Of a DNA stretch of 64,000 nt, positions 39,863 to 49,830 are shown in pieces; positions within the stretch are counted from its first letter, which is position 1, and each line of letters begins with the position of its first letter. Origin of the DNA: Hyphomicrobiales bacterium (lineage in GTDB: Bacteria; Pseudomonadota; Alphaproteobacteria; Rhizobiales; Devosiaceae); contig SEEL01000015.1 in the NCBI GenBank assembly GCA_004144345.1, positions 24,213-88,212 on the forward strand, in the 5' to 3' direction. A program made the position numbers and the translations under genes. The notes beneath the pieces are model-generated. The model was not told the origin of the DNA, did no database searches, and worked only from the letters and a program-made list of their open reading frames with translations.

Positions 39863-41173
39863 TCAGCGCGTGTTGTGCAGCATGCCCTGGAAGGCGCGGT
39901 AGCTGCCCTTGGGGGTGCGCTGCTGCGTCTCGTAGTCGACATGCACGATGCCGAAGCGCGAAGAATAGCCCTCGGCCCATTCGTAATTGTCGAGCAGCGA
40001 CCAGGCGAAATAGCCGCGCACATCGGCGCCCTGTTTCTGCGCTTCTAGAACGGCCTTCAAATGGTCGTCGTAGAACTGTACGCGGCGCTCGTCATTGTTC
40101 TCGCTCATGCCGTTCTCGGTCACGTAGAGCGGCAGCTTGGTATATTCGCGCGAGACGCGGACGAGCAGATCGGTGAGGCCCTTGGGATAGATCTCCCAGC
40201 CGAGGTCGTTGGTGGGCAGCGGCCCCTTCACCTGCTTGACCGGGAAGGCGGGACGGGTCTCGTCCCACGCATAAAGGCCGCGCGAATAATAGTTGATGCC
40301 AGCCCAGTCGAGCGGACGGCTGACGATCTCCATGTCGCGCTGCCAATCCTGCGGCAGGTACTTTTCGAGAATGGTCGTCAGCACTTCGGGGTACTGGCCC
40401 TTGTAGATACCGCCGAGGAACCAGCGGTTGAACAGCGCATCGCCGATGTCGAACGCCTTCTGGTCCTCCTCCCGGTCCGAGGCCGGCTCGGACTTTTCGA
40501 GGTTGGTCACGATGCCGATATTCTTGACGCCATTGGCGCGCAGCGCATCGACGGCCATGCCGTGGGCATAGAGCACGTGATGCATGGCGCGGGCGCCGGC
40601 GCGCAGATCGCGATAGCCCGGCGCGTGAACGCCGAGGATGTGGCTCAGCACCGACACGCACCACGGCTCGTTGATCGTCGCCGTCGCATGCAGGCGGTCT
40701 CCGAACTTCTGGCCGACCAGCGCCGCGTAGTCGGCGAACCAGCCGCCGATGTCGCGGTTCATCCAGCCGCCCTTGTCCTGCAGCGGGCTGGGCAGATCCC
40801 AGTGATAGAGTGTCGCGAACGGCTTCAGGCCGCGCTCCAGCATGCCATCGATCAGCCGGTCGTAGAAATCGACACCGGCCGGGTTCACCGCGCCGGTCCC
40901 TTCGGGGATCAGCCGCGGCCAGGCCAGCGAGAAGCGGTAGCCGTCGAAGCCGCCATCGCGGATCAGGTCGAGGTCTTCGGGCCAGCGATTGTAGTGGTCG
41001 CAGGCAATGCGGCCGTCATCGGCCTTCTTCACATTGCCCGGCGTCGCCGCAAAAGTGTCCCAGATGCAGGGGCCGCGGCCGTCGGTCTGGCCCCCCTCGA
41101 TCTGGTAGGCGGCGGTGGCCGCGCCAAAGACAAAGTTCGGGCCGAACTGGCCGCGATCAACTGAAAACATCAT
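39863..41173 (-). CDS. GH1 beta-glucosidase
   Basis: FVFGAATAAYQIEGG, TINEPWCVSVLSH, YVTENGMSE, GYFAWSLLDNYEWAEGYSSRFGI. Confidence 0.95.
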   Translation of the reverse strand: MMFSVDRGQFGPNFVFGAATAAYQIEGGQTDGRGPCIWDTFAATPGNVKKADDGRIACDHYNRWPEDLDLIRDGGFDGYRFSLAWPRLIPEGTGAVNPAGVDFYDRLIDGMLERGLKPFATLYHWDLPSPLQDKGGWMNRDIGGWFADYAALVGQKFGDRLHATATINEPWCVSVLSHILGVHAPGYRDLRAGARAMHHVLYAHGMAVDALRANGVKNIGIVTNLEKSEPASDREEDQKAFDIGDALFNRWFLGGIYKGQYPEVLTTILEKYLPQDWQRDMEIVSRPLDWAGINYYSRGLYAWDETRPAFPVKQVKGPLPTNDLGWEIYPKGLTDLLVRVSREYTKLPLYVTENGMSENNDERRVQFYDDHLKAVLEAQKQGADVRGYFAWSLLDNYEWAEGYSSRFGIVHVDYETQQRTPKGSYRAFQGMLHNTR

Positions 41174-41221
41174 GCCTCCCGAGAGAATCGACGCTGGCGC
41201 CGGTTCAGTCCGGCGGCGGAT

Positions 41222-41233
41222 GTAATCGATTAC
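41222..41233. promoter_or_regulatory. Palindromic LacI-like operator upstream of GH1 gene
   Basis: GTAATCGATTAC perfect 12-bp palindrome, 49 bp upstream of start. Confidence 0.6.
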
Positions 41234-41305
41234 CTAGCAGCGCCTGCGCAGCGAGGCAACGCATGCCTCCCGGGACCGTTTTCCCCGAAACAGCGAGGAT
41301 GGATC

Positions 41306-41749
41306 ATGGAAATTTCAGCGGAAGACGTCGAAGCCTTCATGCAAGGCTACGCCGAGGCGATGGATTCTGGCGTCAAATCCGGCAAGCCCGACGGCAAGCT
41401 GATCGCTTGCCATTTCGCCGCCGATCTCATTGCGGCGAGCCCGGCAGGCATCCAGGCTGCGTCGAGCAAGGGCTTGGCCGCCGTCGTCGAGCAGGGCATC
41501 GCCAGCTATCGTGCGATGGGCGGCGCGGCCTTCGTCGCCGAGGCGATCGCTATCGAGGAACTGGCACCAACGTCGTTCATGGCCAGCGTCGGCTGGCGCT
41601 TCGACTACAAGCGCCCGAAAGACGGCAAGGAAGGCAGCGTCAGCTTCACCAACCGGTATTTCGTCAATTCAGCCGATGGCAGCCCGAAAATCTTCGCCTG
41701 GATCACGCCGGACGAACAAGCCGCCCTCAAGCAGCACGGCCTCGCCTAG
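41306..41749 (+). CDS. NTF2/SnoaL-like hypothetical protein
   Basis: 147 aa; overall alpha+beta pattern; no confident family assignment. Confidence 0.5.
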   Translation: MEISAEDVEAFMQGYAEAMDSGVKSGKPDGKLIACHFAADLIAASPAGIQAASSKGLAAVVEQGIASYRAMGGAAFVAEAIAIEELAPTSFMASVGWRFDYKRPKDGKEGSVSFTNRYFVNSADGSPKIFAWITPDEQAALKQHGLA

Positions 41750-42819
41750 CGCAGCGCCGGGTTGCGCCTGAGCAGTTCGCGGGCGATGTCGCGGAAGGCC
41801 CTGGCCTTCGGGCTGTCGGGCTCGGCGGCCACAACCGGGCGACCGGCATCGGACGTCTCGCGAATGGCCATGTCGAGGGGCACTTCGCCGAGGAACGGCA
41901 TGCCGAAAACCTCGGCTGCCTTGGCCGCGCCGCCATGGCCGAAAATGTCGTAGCGCTTGCCGGTATCGGGGGCCACGAAGTAGCTCATATTCTCGACCAG
42001 CCCGAGCAACGGGATGTTGAGCCGCTTGATCATGTCGACGGCCTTCTGCGCGTCGATCAGCGCCAGATCCTGCGGCGTCGAGACGATCACCGCGCCCGCG
42101 AGTTCGGCCTGCTGGAACAGCGAAATCTGGATGTCGCCGGTGCCCGGCGGCAGATCGACCACCAGCAGGTCCAACCCACCCCAATCGGTCTCGCGCAGCA
42201 GTTGGCGCAGCGCCGACGTCGCCATCGGCCCGCGCCACACCACGGCCTGCCCCGGCACGAGCATGGAGCCGATCGACATGGCCTTGAGCCCGTAGGCCGC
42301 GTGCGGCTGGAAGATGCCGTCGTCACGGATGGCGGGCTTGCCCTCGATGCCGAGCAGCTTGGGCACCGACGGCCCGTAGAGATCGGCGTCCAGCAGCCCA
42401 ACCTTCAGCCCTTCGGCAACGAAGGCCAGCGCCAGATTGGCGGCGACGGTGGATTTGCCCACGCCACCCTTGCCCGAGCCGACGACGATGATGTTCCTGA
42501 CGCCCGGCACGGGCGATTTACCCTGCGGCACCGGCCGCGCCGCAGCGGCGGGAGCGGCCTGCGGCGGTGCCTTGTCCGACGTCAGCGACACCATGACCTT
42601 GCGGCCTTCGGCGACGCGTTCGGCGGCCTTGATCGCGGCTTCGCGCGCCGGGCCGAACGCCTTCTCCATCCCCGGTTGCACGGCAATGGCGAGCGCCACG
42701 GCGCTCTTGGTGACGATGATTTCGGAGAGCCCGGCATAGGCGGCGAGATTGCCGCCGCCCGGAATGTCGACCTCAGCCAGCGCGGCCTTTACCGCGCCGG
42801 CGATTGCGGTGTCAGCCAT
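41746..42819 (-). CDS. apbC: Mrp/NBP35-family Fe-S carrier ATPase
   Basis: VVGSGKGGVGKSTVAANLALA; VVDLPPGTGDIQISLFQ; MSYFVAPDTGKRYDIFG. Confidence 0.92.
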   Translation of the reverse strand: MADTAIAGAVKAALAEVDIPGGGNLAAYAGLSEIIVTKSAVALAIAVQPGMEKAFGPAREAAIKAAERVAEGRKVMVSLTSDKAPPQAAPAAAARPVPQGKSPVPGVRNIIVVGSGKGGVGKSTVAANLALAFVAEGLKVGLLDADLYGPSVPKLLGIEGKPAIRDDGIFQPHAAYGLKAMSIGSMLVPGQAVVWRGPMATSALRQLLRETDWGGLDLLVVDLPPGTGDIQISLFQQAELAGAVIVSTPQDLALIDAQKAVDMIKRLNIPLLGLVENMSYFVAPDTGKRYDIFGHGGAAKAAEVFGMPFLGEVPLDMAIRETSDAGRPVVAAEPDSPKARAFRDIARELLRRNPALR

Positions 42820-43207
42820 TGAAGCAGACCACTTCCCATAGGTTGCCATCGGGGTCGCCGAAATGACCGTGATAGCCGAAGGATTCCTCGACGACATCGC
42901 CCACGCGCGTGCCGCCCGCAGCCTGCGCAGCGGCGATGGTCGAGTCGACCTCTTCGCGGTTCTCGGCAATGTAAGAGAGAATTGCTCCGCCCGCCTGAGG
43001 AGCGCCGCCGGGCGTCAGCCTGTTTAGTTCGGTGCGATCGAAGAGCAGGAGCGACAGGCCGCCTTCGAGCACAAAGAGCAGATGATGACCGCCATGCTCG
43101 GGAGCGGCGACACCATCGGTCGGCAGGCCGAGACCGTCACGGTAGAAGCGCAGCGACCTCTGCAGGTCGCTGCTCGGAAGCGTCAGCATGCCCAGCCGCG
43201 GTTTCAC
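42812..43207 (-). CDS. VOC-family (glyoxalase-like) protein
   Basis: 131 aa; LTLPSSDLQRSLRFYRDGLGLPT...SFGYHGHFGDPDGNLWEV. Confidence 0.9.
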   Translation of the reverse strand: MKPRLGMLTLPSSDLQRSLRFYRDGLGLPTDGVAAPEHGGHHLLFVLEGGLSLLLFDRTELNRLTPGGAPQAGGAILSYIAENREEVDSTIAAAQAAGGTRVGDVVEESFGYHGHFGDPDGNLWEVVCFNG

Positions 43208-43213
43208 GGCGGA

Positions 43214-43867
43214 TCAGAGGATCGACTGGCCGGTGCCCTTCCAGTCCTTCACGAACTGCTCGAGGCCGCTCTTGGTGAGCGGGTGATCGGCCAGCTTGTA
43301 GATCACCGACGGCGGGATCGTCGCGACGTCCGAACCGGCCAGCGCGACCTGCGTGACGTGGTTGGCCGAGCGGATCGAGGCGGAGAGGATCTGCGTGGTG
43401 AAGTTGTAGTTGTCGTAGATCTGGCGGATCTGCTCGATCAGTTCGACGCCATCGAGATTGATGTCGTCGAGGCGGCCGAGGAAGGGCGAGATGTAGGTCG
43501 CGCCGACCTTCGCCGCGAGCAGCGCCTGGTTGGGCGAGAAGCAGAGCGTGACGTTGGTCTTGATGCCTTCCTTGGAGAAGGTCTTGGTGGCGCGAAGGCC
43601 ATCGACCGTCAGCGGCACCTTGACCACGACGTTGTCGGCGAGCTTGGCCAGCACATGGCCCTCGGCGATCATGCCGTCATATTCGGTCGAGGCGACTTCG
43701 GCCGACACCGGACCGGGCACGATCGCGCAGATTTCCTTGATCACTTCCTTGAACTGACGGCCCGATTTGGCGATCAGCGACGGGTTGGTGGTCACGCCGT
43801 CAAGCAGGCCCATGTCATTGAGCTTCTTGATGTCTTCGATTTCGGCGGTATCGACGAAAAACTGCAT
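43214..43867 (-). CDS. Transaldolase (short, TalC/Fsa-like)
   Basis: 217 aa; [36 protein letters not shown]. Confidence 0.93.
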   Translation of the reverse strand: MQFFVDTAEIEDIKKLNDMGLLDGVTTNPSLIAKSGRQFKEVIKEICAIVPGPVSAEVASTEYDGMIAEGHVLAKLADNVVVKVPLTVDGLRATKTFSKEGIKTNVTLCFSPNQALLAAKVGATYISPFLGRLDDINLDGVELIEQIRQIYDNYNFTTQILSASIRSANHVTQVALAGSDVATIPPSVIYKLADHPLTKSGLEQFVKDWKGTGQSIL

Positions 43868-43935
43868 GTCTGTTCCCTCTCGGATTGTCGGGTTCTTACA
43901 CCCTATCTATGCCCTTTGCGGGCCGGGGCAATAGA

Positions 43936-45120
43936 TTAACCCGCGGCAGCGATCAGATAATCCGCCAGCTCGTCAACACGATCTTCCGGAATGCCGGCAA
44001 CGTTGATGCGGCTGTCGTTGATCATGTAGACCGCGTCCTCGGTCTTGAGCTTCTGCACCACATCCGGCGCCAGCCCGAGCAGGCTGAACATGCCGGAATG
44101 TTCGGCGATGAAGTCGAAATCCTTGGAATTGGACTTGCGGCGGATGGCGTCGGCCAGTTTCACGCGCAGGCGCTGCATGCGCTCGCGCATTTCCTTGAGC
44201 TCGGCGGCCCATTCGGCCCGCAGTTCCGCATCCTCGAGGATCACGCGCACCACTTCGGCGCCGTGGTCCGGGGTCTGCGAAATGGTGCCGCGGATGACGT
44301 TCTGCATCTGGCTCGACACCACGTCGGCGGTGGCCGAATCCTTGGCGATGGCGATCGAGACACCGGCGCGTTCGCGATAGAGGCCGAAATTCTTGCTCGC
44401 CGAGAAGGCGATCATGCTTTCCGGCACGGACGCGGCGACCTTGCGCACGCCATAGGCGTCCTCCTCGAGGCCGTCGCCGAAGCCTAGATAGGCAAGGTCG
44501 ATCAGCGGGAAGGCGCCGGTGCGCTTCAGGCTCTCGGCGACGAGGTCCCACTGCGCCTTGGTGAGGTTGGCGCCGGTCGGGTTATGGCAGCAGCCATGCA
44601 GCAGCACGATGTCGTTGCCGCCGAGCCCGTCGATCACCTTCATCATGGCGTCGAAATCGACCTTGCGGGTGGTCGCGTCGAAATAGGGATAATACTCGAC
44701 CTTGAGGTTGGCGTTCTCGGCCAGCGGGATGTGGTTGGGCCAGGTCGGGTCGGAGATGTAGATCTTGCCACCCGGCCGGGCGCGGCCCAACACATGCAGC
44801 AGCGTCATCAGCGCGCCGGTACCGCCGGCGCCGTTGACGGTGCGGATGCGCGAGGCATCGACGACGCCGCCAAGCGCCAGATCGACGATCGCCTGTGAGA
44901 ATTCCTTGTTCCCGACCACGCCCTTGTAGGTCTTGGTCTTGGCGCCATCCAGGATGCGCTGCTCGGCCTTTTTCACCGCCGACATGATCGGGGTGTTGTT
45001 CTTGGGGTCCTTATAGACACCGACGCCGAGGTCGATCTTGTTGGTGCGGGGGTCGGCGGCGTACTCGGCCATCAGCACGAAAATCTTGTCGAGCGTGGCC
45101 TTCTGCAGGGTTTCGAACAT
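43936..45120 (-). CDS. Aromatic amino acid aminotransferase (class I)
   Basis: 394 aa; DLGVGVYKD, HGCCHNPTGANLT, SASKNFGLYRERAG. Confidence 0.93.
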   Translation of the reverse strand: MFETLQKATLDKIFVLMAEYAADPRTNKIDLGVGVYKDPKNNTPIMSAVKKAEQRILDGAKTKTYKGVVGNKEFSQAIVDLALGGVVDASRIRTVNGAGGTGALMTLLHVLGRARPGGKIYISDPTWPNHIPLAENANLKVEYYPYFDATTRKVDFDAMMKVIDGLGGNDIVLLHGCCHNPTGANLTKAQWDLVAESLKRTGAFPLIDLAYLGFGDGLEEDAYGVRKVAASVPESMIAFSASKNFGLYRERAGVSIAIAKDSATADVVSSQMQNVIRGTISQTPDHGAEVVRVILEDAELRAEWAAELKEMRERMQRLRVKLADAIRRKSNSKDFDFIAEHSGMFSLLGLAPDVVQKLKTEDAVYMINDSRINVAGIPEDRVDELADYLIAAAG

Positions 45121-45234
45121 TCTTGTGGTCCGGTGGAATGGGCGGCGCCTTTATAGGCGGCGGCAGGGGATTTGCAATGCGGCGGGATGGGCCGGCTCGC
45201 CAAGGGCTGCGCCGGCGGATCGGGGCTCCTGCCC

Positions 45235-46146
45235 CTAGCGTTTTATGCCCAGCTTCTCGAGCTCGGCGATCACCGCCGGCACGGCCTCGAACAGATCGGC
45301 CACCAGCGCCGCATCGGCGATCTGCATCAGCGGGGCTGCCGGGTCCTTGTTGATGGCAAAAACCGCCTTGGCGCCCTGGATACCGGCCAGGTGCTGCAGC
45401 GCGCCCGAAATGCCGATGCCGACATAGAGGTCTGGCGCCACGATCTTGCCGGTCTGGCCCACCTGCAGCTCATTGGGCGCAAAACCGGCATCCACGGCCG
45501 CCCTTGTGGCCCCGACGGCAGCGCCGAGCTGCCCGGCCAATTGCTCGATCAGCCCGAATTTGTCGCCTAGAGGGATGCCGCCCGAGACGACGATCTGCGC
45601 GGTAGACAGCTCCGGCCGCGTGCTTTGACTGCGCTGCTCGCCCATGATTTCCGCAACCGAAGGGTTGCTGGTATCGATAGCCTCTACGATGGCCGCATTG
45701 CCGCTCCGCGCCGGGGCGAAGGCGGAGGCCCGCACCGTCAGCAGATGCTTGCCCTGGCCGTCGCTCACCGTCTCGGTGGCGTTGCCGGCATAGATCGGCC
45801 GCTCGAATTTGTTCGGCCCGAGGATCGCCGTGACATCGGTCACCGGCATCAGATCGAGCAACGCCGCGAGGCGCGGGATCACATCGCGGCCCGTCGCGTT
45901 GGCGGCGGCGACGATATGCGAATACGGCCCCGCCAGCTTCGCCAGCACCGGTGCCAGCGCATCGGCGATACGCGGCAGCTCACCGGCCAGCACGCGATGC
46001 ACGCCGGCAATGGTCCGCGCTTCCTCGGCAGCAGCCGACGCCACCAGCAGATCGACCGGACCTAGTTCAGCGGCAGCGGCAACGACGCGCGCCGTGGCGG
46101 CGGTCAGCTTGCCATTATCGACATCGGCGAGAACCAGCACAGCCAT
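45235..46146 (-). CDS. etfA: Electron transfer flavoprotein alpha subunit
   Basis: 303 aa; C-terminal PNELQVGQTGKIVAPDLYVGIGISGALQHLAGIQGAKAVFAINKDPAAPLMQIADAALVADL. Confidence 0.96.
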   Translation of the reverse strand: MAVLVLADVDNGKLTAATARVVAAAAELGPVDLLVASAAAEEARTIAGVHRVLAGELPRIADALAPVLAKLAGPYSHIVAAANATGRDVIPRLAALLDLMPVTDVTAILGPNKFERPIYAGNATETVSDGQGKHLLTVRASAFAPARSGNAAIVEAIDTSNPSVAEIMGEQRSQSTRPELSTAQIVVSGGIPLGDKFGLIEQLAGQLGAAVGATRAAVDAGFAPNELQVGQTGKIVAPDLYVGIGISGALQHLAGIQGAKAVFAINKDPAAPLMQIADAALVADLFEAVPAVIAELEKLGIKR

Positions 46147-46904
46147 CAGCGCGGCTCCATCTTGGCGATCTCGGCCGCAATGGCCTGGGCGAATTCCGCC
46201 GGCGTCGCGACGACCCTGCCCTGCGCCCGCTCGCGCGGCGGCGCTACCTTCTCGACCACCAGCCGCGGCGTGATGTCGATGCCGAGCCCGGCGACGGCCT
46301 TGATCGACAGCGGCTTCGCCTTCGCCTTCATCACCATCGGCAGGCCGACATTGCGCGGCTCGTTCAAGCGCAGATCCGCGGTCACCACCGCAGGCAACGG
46401 CATGGCCAGCGTCTCGCGGCCGAAATCCACTTCGCGCGTCACGCTGGCCATGCCATCGGCAAGCGCAATCTCCGACGCGAACGTCGCCTGCGGCCAGCCG
46501 AGCAGCCCGGCCAGCATCTGGCCGACGTGATTGCTGTCGTCGTCCACCGCCTGCTTGCCGAGGAGGATCAGATTCGGCTTCTCCTCGTCGGCGACATGCT
46601 TCAAGAGCTTCGCCACCGCCAGCGTCTCGACCTTTGCATCGGTCTCGAGCAGCAGGCCACGATGCGCGCCCATCGCCAGCGCCGTCAGCAGCACATCGGT
46701 CGCCGCCTTCGGCCCGATCGAGACCACCACGATCTCATCGGCCTGCCCCGCCTCCGCCAGCCGCACTGCCGCTTCCACGGCATGCTTGTCGAACGGGTTC
46801 ATCGACATGCGCAGATTGGCGGTTTCCACGCCCGATCCGTCCGCTTTGACGCGGATACGGATCGCGTGATCGATGACGCGCTTGACGGCCACAAGGATCT
46901 TCAT
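46146..46904 (-). CDS. etfB: Electron transfer flavoprotein beta subunit
   Basis: MKILVAVKRVIDHAIRIRVKADGSGVETANLRMSMNPFDKHAVEAAVRLAE. Confidence 0.96.
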   Translation of the reverse strand: MKILVAVKRVIDHAIRIRVKADGSGVETANLRMSMNPFDKHAVEAAVRLAEAGQADEIVVVSIGPKAATDVLLTALAMGAHRGLLLETDAKVETLAVAKLLKHVADEEKPNLILLGKQAVDDDSNHVGQMLAGLLGWPQATFASEIALADGMASVTREVDFGRETLAMPLPAVVTADLRLNEPRNVGLPMVMKAKAKPLSIKAVAGLGIDITPRLVVEKVAPPRERAQGRVVATPAEFAQAIAAEIAKMEPR

Positions 46905-46997
46905 ACCGGGCGCTATGCCAAATGCCGCACCGCCCGGCAAGCCTTGACCAATCACCGCCCAGACCGGCACTATCCGGCTTTATCAGCCGAGAGTGCC

Positions 46998-48164
46998 ATG
47001 CCTGTCATCAATCGCGTCGCGGAATTCCAACGCGAGATCGCCGAATGGCGGCAGGATTTCCACCGCAACCCCGAGCTTCAGTACGATGTGCACCGCACCG
47101 CCGGGCGCGTCGCCACGCTGCTGCAGAGCTTTGGCGTCGACGAGGTGGTGACCGGCATCGGGCGCACCGGCGTGGTCGGCGTGGTCAGGGGCCGCAATGG
47201 CGGCAAGGGCCGCGTCATTGGCCTCCGCGCCGATATGGACGCGCTGCCCATCCCCGAGCGCACCGGCAAGCCCTATGCCTCGACCGTCCCCGGCAAGATG
47301 CATGCCTGCGGCCATGACGGCCACACGGCGATGCTGCTCGGCGCCGCGAAATATCTCGCCGAAACGCGCAATTTCGATGGCACCGCCATCCTCATCTTCC
47401 AGCCCGCCGAAGAAGGCGGCGCGGGCGGCCGCGCCATGTTGCAGGACGGCCTCGTCGAGCGCTTCGGCATCGAGGAATTCTACGGCATGCACAATATGCC
47501 GGGCATGCCCGCCGGCCAGTTCGGCATCAAGCCGGGTGGCATCATGGCCGCCACCGACGAGTTCCAGATCACCATCGAGGGCAAGGGCGGCCACGCCGCG
47601 CTGCCGCACAACACCATCGATCCGGTGATCATCGCGGCGCAACTGATCCTCGCGCTACAGACGATCGTGTCGCGCTCCGTCGATCCGATGCGCGAGGCGC
47701 TGCTGTCGGTCACCATGCTCGAGGCCGGCACCGCCTTCAACGTCATCCCGCGGACGGTGAAGCTCACCGGCACCGTGCGGACGCTCGATGAAGACGTGCG
47801 CAAGTTCATGGAAGAGCGCATCCGCAGCGTCAGCACCGGCATTGCCGGCACGTTCGGCGCGACCGTCTCGATCCACTACCGCAACGGCTATCCCGTCACC
47901 GTCAATTCCCCTGGCCCCACCGAGTTCGCGGCCGGCGTTGCCCGCGCCGTCTCGGGCGCTACCAGCGTTGAGGCCGATGGCACGATGGGCGGCGAGGATT
48001 TCGCCTATATGCTGCAGGCCCGCCCCGGCGCCTACATCTTCCTCGGCAATGGCGATTCCACCGAACTTCATTCCGACACATATGACTTCAATGATGAGAT
48101 CATCCCGGCCGGCGTCAGCTACTGGGTGAAGCTCGTCGAAACAGCCATGCCCGTGCCCGAATGA
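46998..48164 (+). CDS. M20 family amidohydrolase (hippurate hydrolase-like)
   Basis: WRQDFHRNPELQYDVHRTAGRVA; HACGHDGHTAMLLGAAKYL; GGEDFAYML. Confidence 0.93.
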   Translation: MPVINRVAEFQREIAEWRQDFHRNPELQYDVHRTAGRVATLLQSFGVDEVVTGIGRTGVVGVVRGRNGGKGRVIGLRADMDALPIPERTGKPYASTVPGKMHACGHDGHTAMLLGAAKYLAETRNFDGTAILIFQPAEEGGAGGRAMLQDGLVERFGIEEFYGMHNMPGMPAGQFGIKPGGIMAATDEFQITIEGKGGHAALPHNTIDPVIIAAQLILALQTIVSRSVDPMREALLSVTMLEAGTAFNVIPRTVKLTGTVRTLDEDVRKFMEERIRSVSTGIAGTFGATVSIHYRNGYPVTVNSPGPTEFAAGVARAVSGATSVEADGTMGGEDFAYMLQARPGAYIFLGNGDSTELHSDTYDFNDEIIPAGVSYWVKLVETAMPVPE

Positions 48165-48448
48165 AAGCTCTCGTCCCCGCCCTCCTGCTCGCGCTCTGCG
48201 CCACGCCGGCGCTTGCCGTGCCGATGTGCTACACGCCCAAGGGCGGCGCCGTGATCATCAATGTCGAGATCGGCAAGATGAGCGAGCAGCAAAGAGCGAC
48301 GTTCTACGAGCAGCAGCTGCAGATGCGCGGCATCGACGCCCACCAGACCCGCTTCTGGAACGGCTGCGTGCAGACCTTCGTTACCGAGAACGGCAAGTTC
48401 ACGATGCGCTTCTACGATCCGTGGACGCTGGCGGAAGTGCCGAACTAG
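48161..48448 (+). CDS. Small secreted protein A of WNGC/FYDP pair
   Basis: Signal peptide MKALVPALLLALCATPALA; FWNGCVQTFVTENGKFTMRFYDPWTLAEV; ATGA overlap with amidohydrolase. Confidence 0.7.
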   Translation: MKALVPALLLALCATPALAVPMCYTPKGGAVIINVEIGKMSEQQRATFYEQQLQMRGIDAHQTRFWNGCVQTFVTENGKFTMRFYDPWTLAEVPN

Positions 48449-48589
48449 TAGGCCAGTCGCTGCGGCGTGATTTTCATGACCGCCGCCTTGCGCCGAATTC
48501 ACCAAAGTTCATCTGCTTGTAACTGGCGGCGCACGGTCGGCCGGCCCAGATACTCCAGCGTTCCTCGCGAACATGAAGGAGTATCCAAA

Positions 48590-48898
48590 ATGACCAAGCT
48601 TTCGATCCTCGCCCTTGTCTCGGCCCTGACCCTCACCGGTGCCGCCGCTCCCGCCCTCGCGGCGATGCCCGCCTCGGCGACCACTGCGGGCAACGTGCCG
48701 CTCTGCAGTTCCGAACCCGGCCACGCGCTCGATGCGCAGGAGGACAGCCTCGCTTCCCAGCTGCATCTCAGCACCACGCAAGGCTCCAGCATCGATGTGT
48801 GGAACGGCTGCTTCAAGGTGATGACGACCGTCAACGGCAAGACCCAGATCGCCTTTTACGATCCGGACAGCCTGAAGCTCATCTCGACGCTCAGCTAG
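48590..48898 (+). CDS. Small secreted protein B of WNGC/FYDP pair
   Basis: Signal peptide MTKLSILALVSALTLTGAAAPALA; VWNGCFKVMTTVNGKTQIAFYDPDSLKLI; RBS AAGGAG upstream. Confidence 0.7.
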   Translation: MTKLSILALVSALTLTGAAAPALAAMPASATTAGNVPLCSSEPGHALDAQEDSLASQLHLSTTQGSSIDVWNGCFKVMTTVNGKTQIAFYDPDSLKLISTLS

Positions 48899-48908
48899 GC
48901 ATCCCGGC

Positions 48909-48935
48909 GGTCGCGGGACCAACTCTCCCGCGACC
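48909..48935. terminator. Convergent hairpin between small secreted protein B and malG
   Basis: GGTCGCGGGA-CCAACTC-TCCCGCGACC, 10-bp perfect stem; no T tract. Confidence 0.6.
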
Positions 48936-48939
48936 TCGC

Positions 48940-49830
48940 CTAGCCCTTGACGCTGCCTTCGGAGAGCCCGCTCACCAGATAACGCTGCGCCATCAGGAAG
49001 ACGATGGTGATGGGCAGGCCGCTAAGGATGGCGGCGGCGGCGAAGTCACCCCACAGATAGAGCTTCTCGTTGAGGTAGAAGCGCGAACCGACGGCAATCG
49101 TCAGTGTCTCCTGCGAACGCAGCAGCACCGAGGCGATCGGATAGTCGTTGATGATGCCGATGAAGCTCAGCACGAACACCACCGCGACGATCGGTACCGC
49201 CAGCGGCAGGAAGACGAAGCGGAAGGTCTGCCACGGCGTCGCGCCGTCGATCTGCGCCGCCTTGTCGAGCGCCGGATCGACCGAGTCGAAATAGCCCTTG
49301 ATGGTCCAGATGTGGAGCGTCACCCAGGACAGATAGACAAGGATCACCGACCAGTGGCTGTCGATGCCGAGCAGCGGCGTCACATCGCCCAGTCCGTCGA
49401 AGATCGAATAGAGCGCGATCAGCGCCAGCGTCGTCGGGAACATCTGGATGATGAACAGTGCATCGAGCAGGCCCGAACGGCCGCGGAACTTCACGCGGCT
49501 GAAGGCGTAGGCCGAGATCGTCGAGATCACCACCACGCCCACCGAGGCGATGAGCGCGATCTTCACCGAGTTGAACATCCACCACATCACCGGATAGGGC
49601 GGCTGCACCACCGTCCCATCGGCGCGCGTAAAGGGCTGGCCGAACGCCAGGTACCAGTGCTCGAGCGTCGGCCGGTCGGGCAGCAGCGAGCCCACCGAGA
49701 AATTGCCTTCGCGCAGCGAGATCGACACCACCACGAGGAAGGGGAACATGATCAGCGCGATGAAGGCGATGAGGAAGCCGTGCGCGGCGACTTTTTTCCA
49801 GCGCAGCTCGCGCGGGTTCTCGACGATCAT
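48940..49830 (-). CDS. malG: Maltose-type ABC transporter permease MalG
   Basis: 296 aa; KAAQIDGATPWQTFRFVFLPLAVPI; C-term AQRYLVSGLSEGSVKG. Confidence 0.88.
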   Translation of the reverse strand: MIVENPRELRWKKVAAHGFLIAFIALIMFPFLVVVSISLREGNFSVGSLLPDRPTLEHWYLAFGQPFTRADGTVVQPPYPVMWWMFNSVKIALIASVGVVVISTISAYAFSRVKFRGRSGLLDALFIIQMFPTTLALIALYSIFDGLGDVTPLLGIDSHWSVILVYLSWVTLHIWTIKGYFDSVDPALDKAAQIDGATPWQTFRFVFLPLAVPIVAVVFVLSFIGIINDYPIASVLLRSQETLTIAVGSRFYLNEKLYLWGDFAAAAILSGLPITIVFLMAQRYLVSGLSEGSVKG

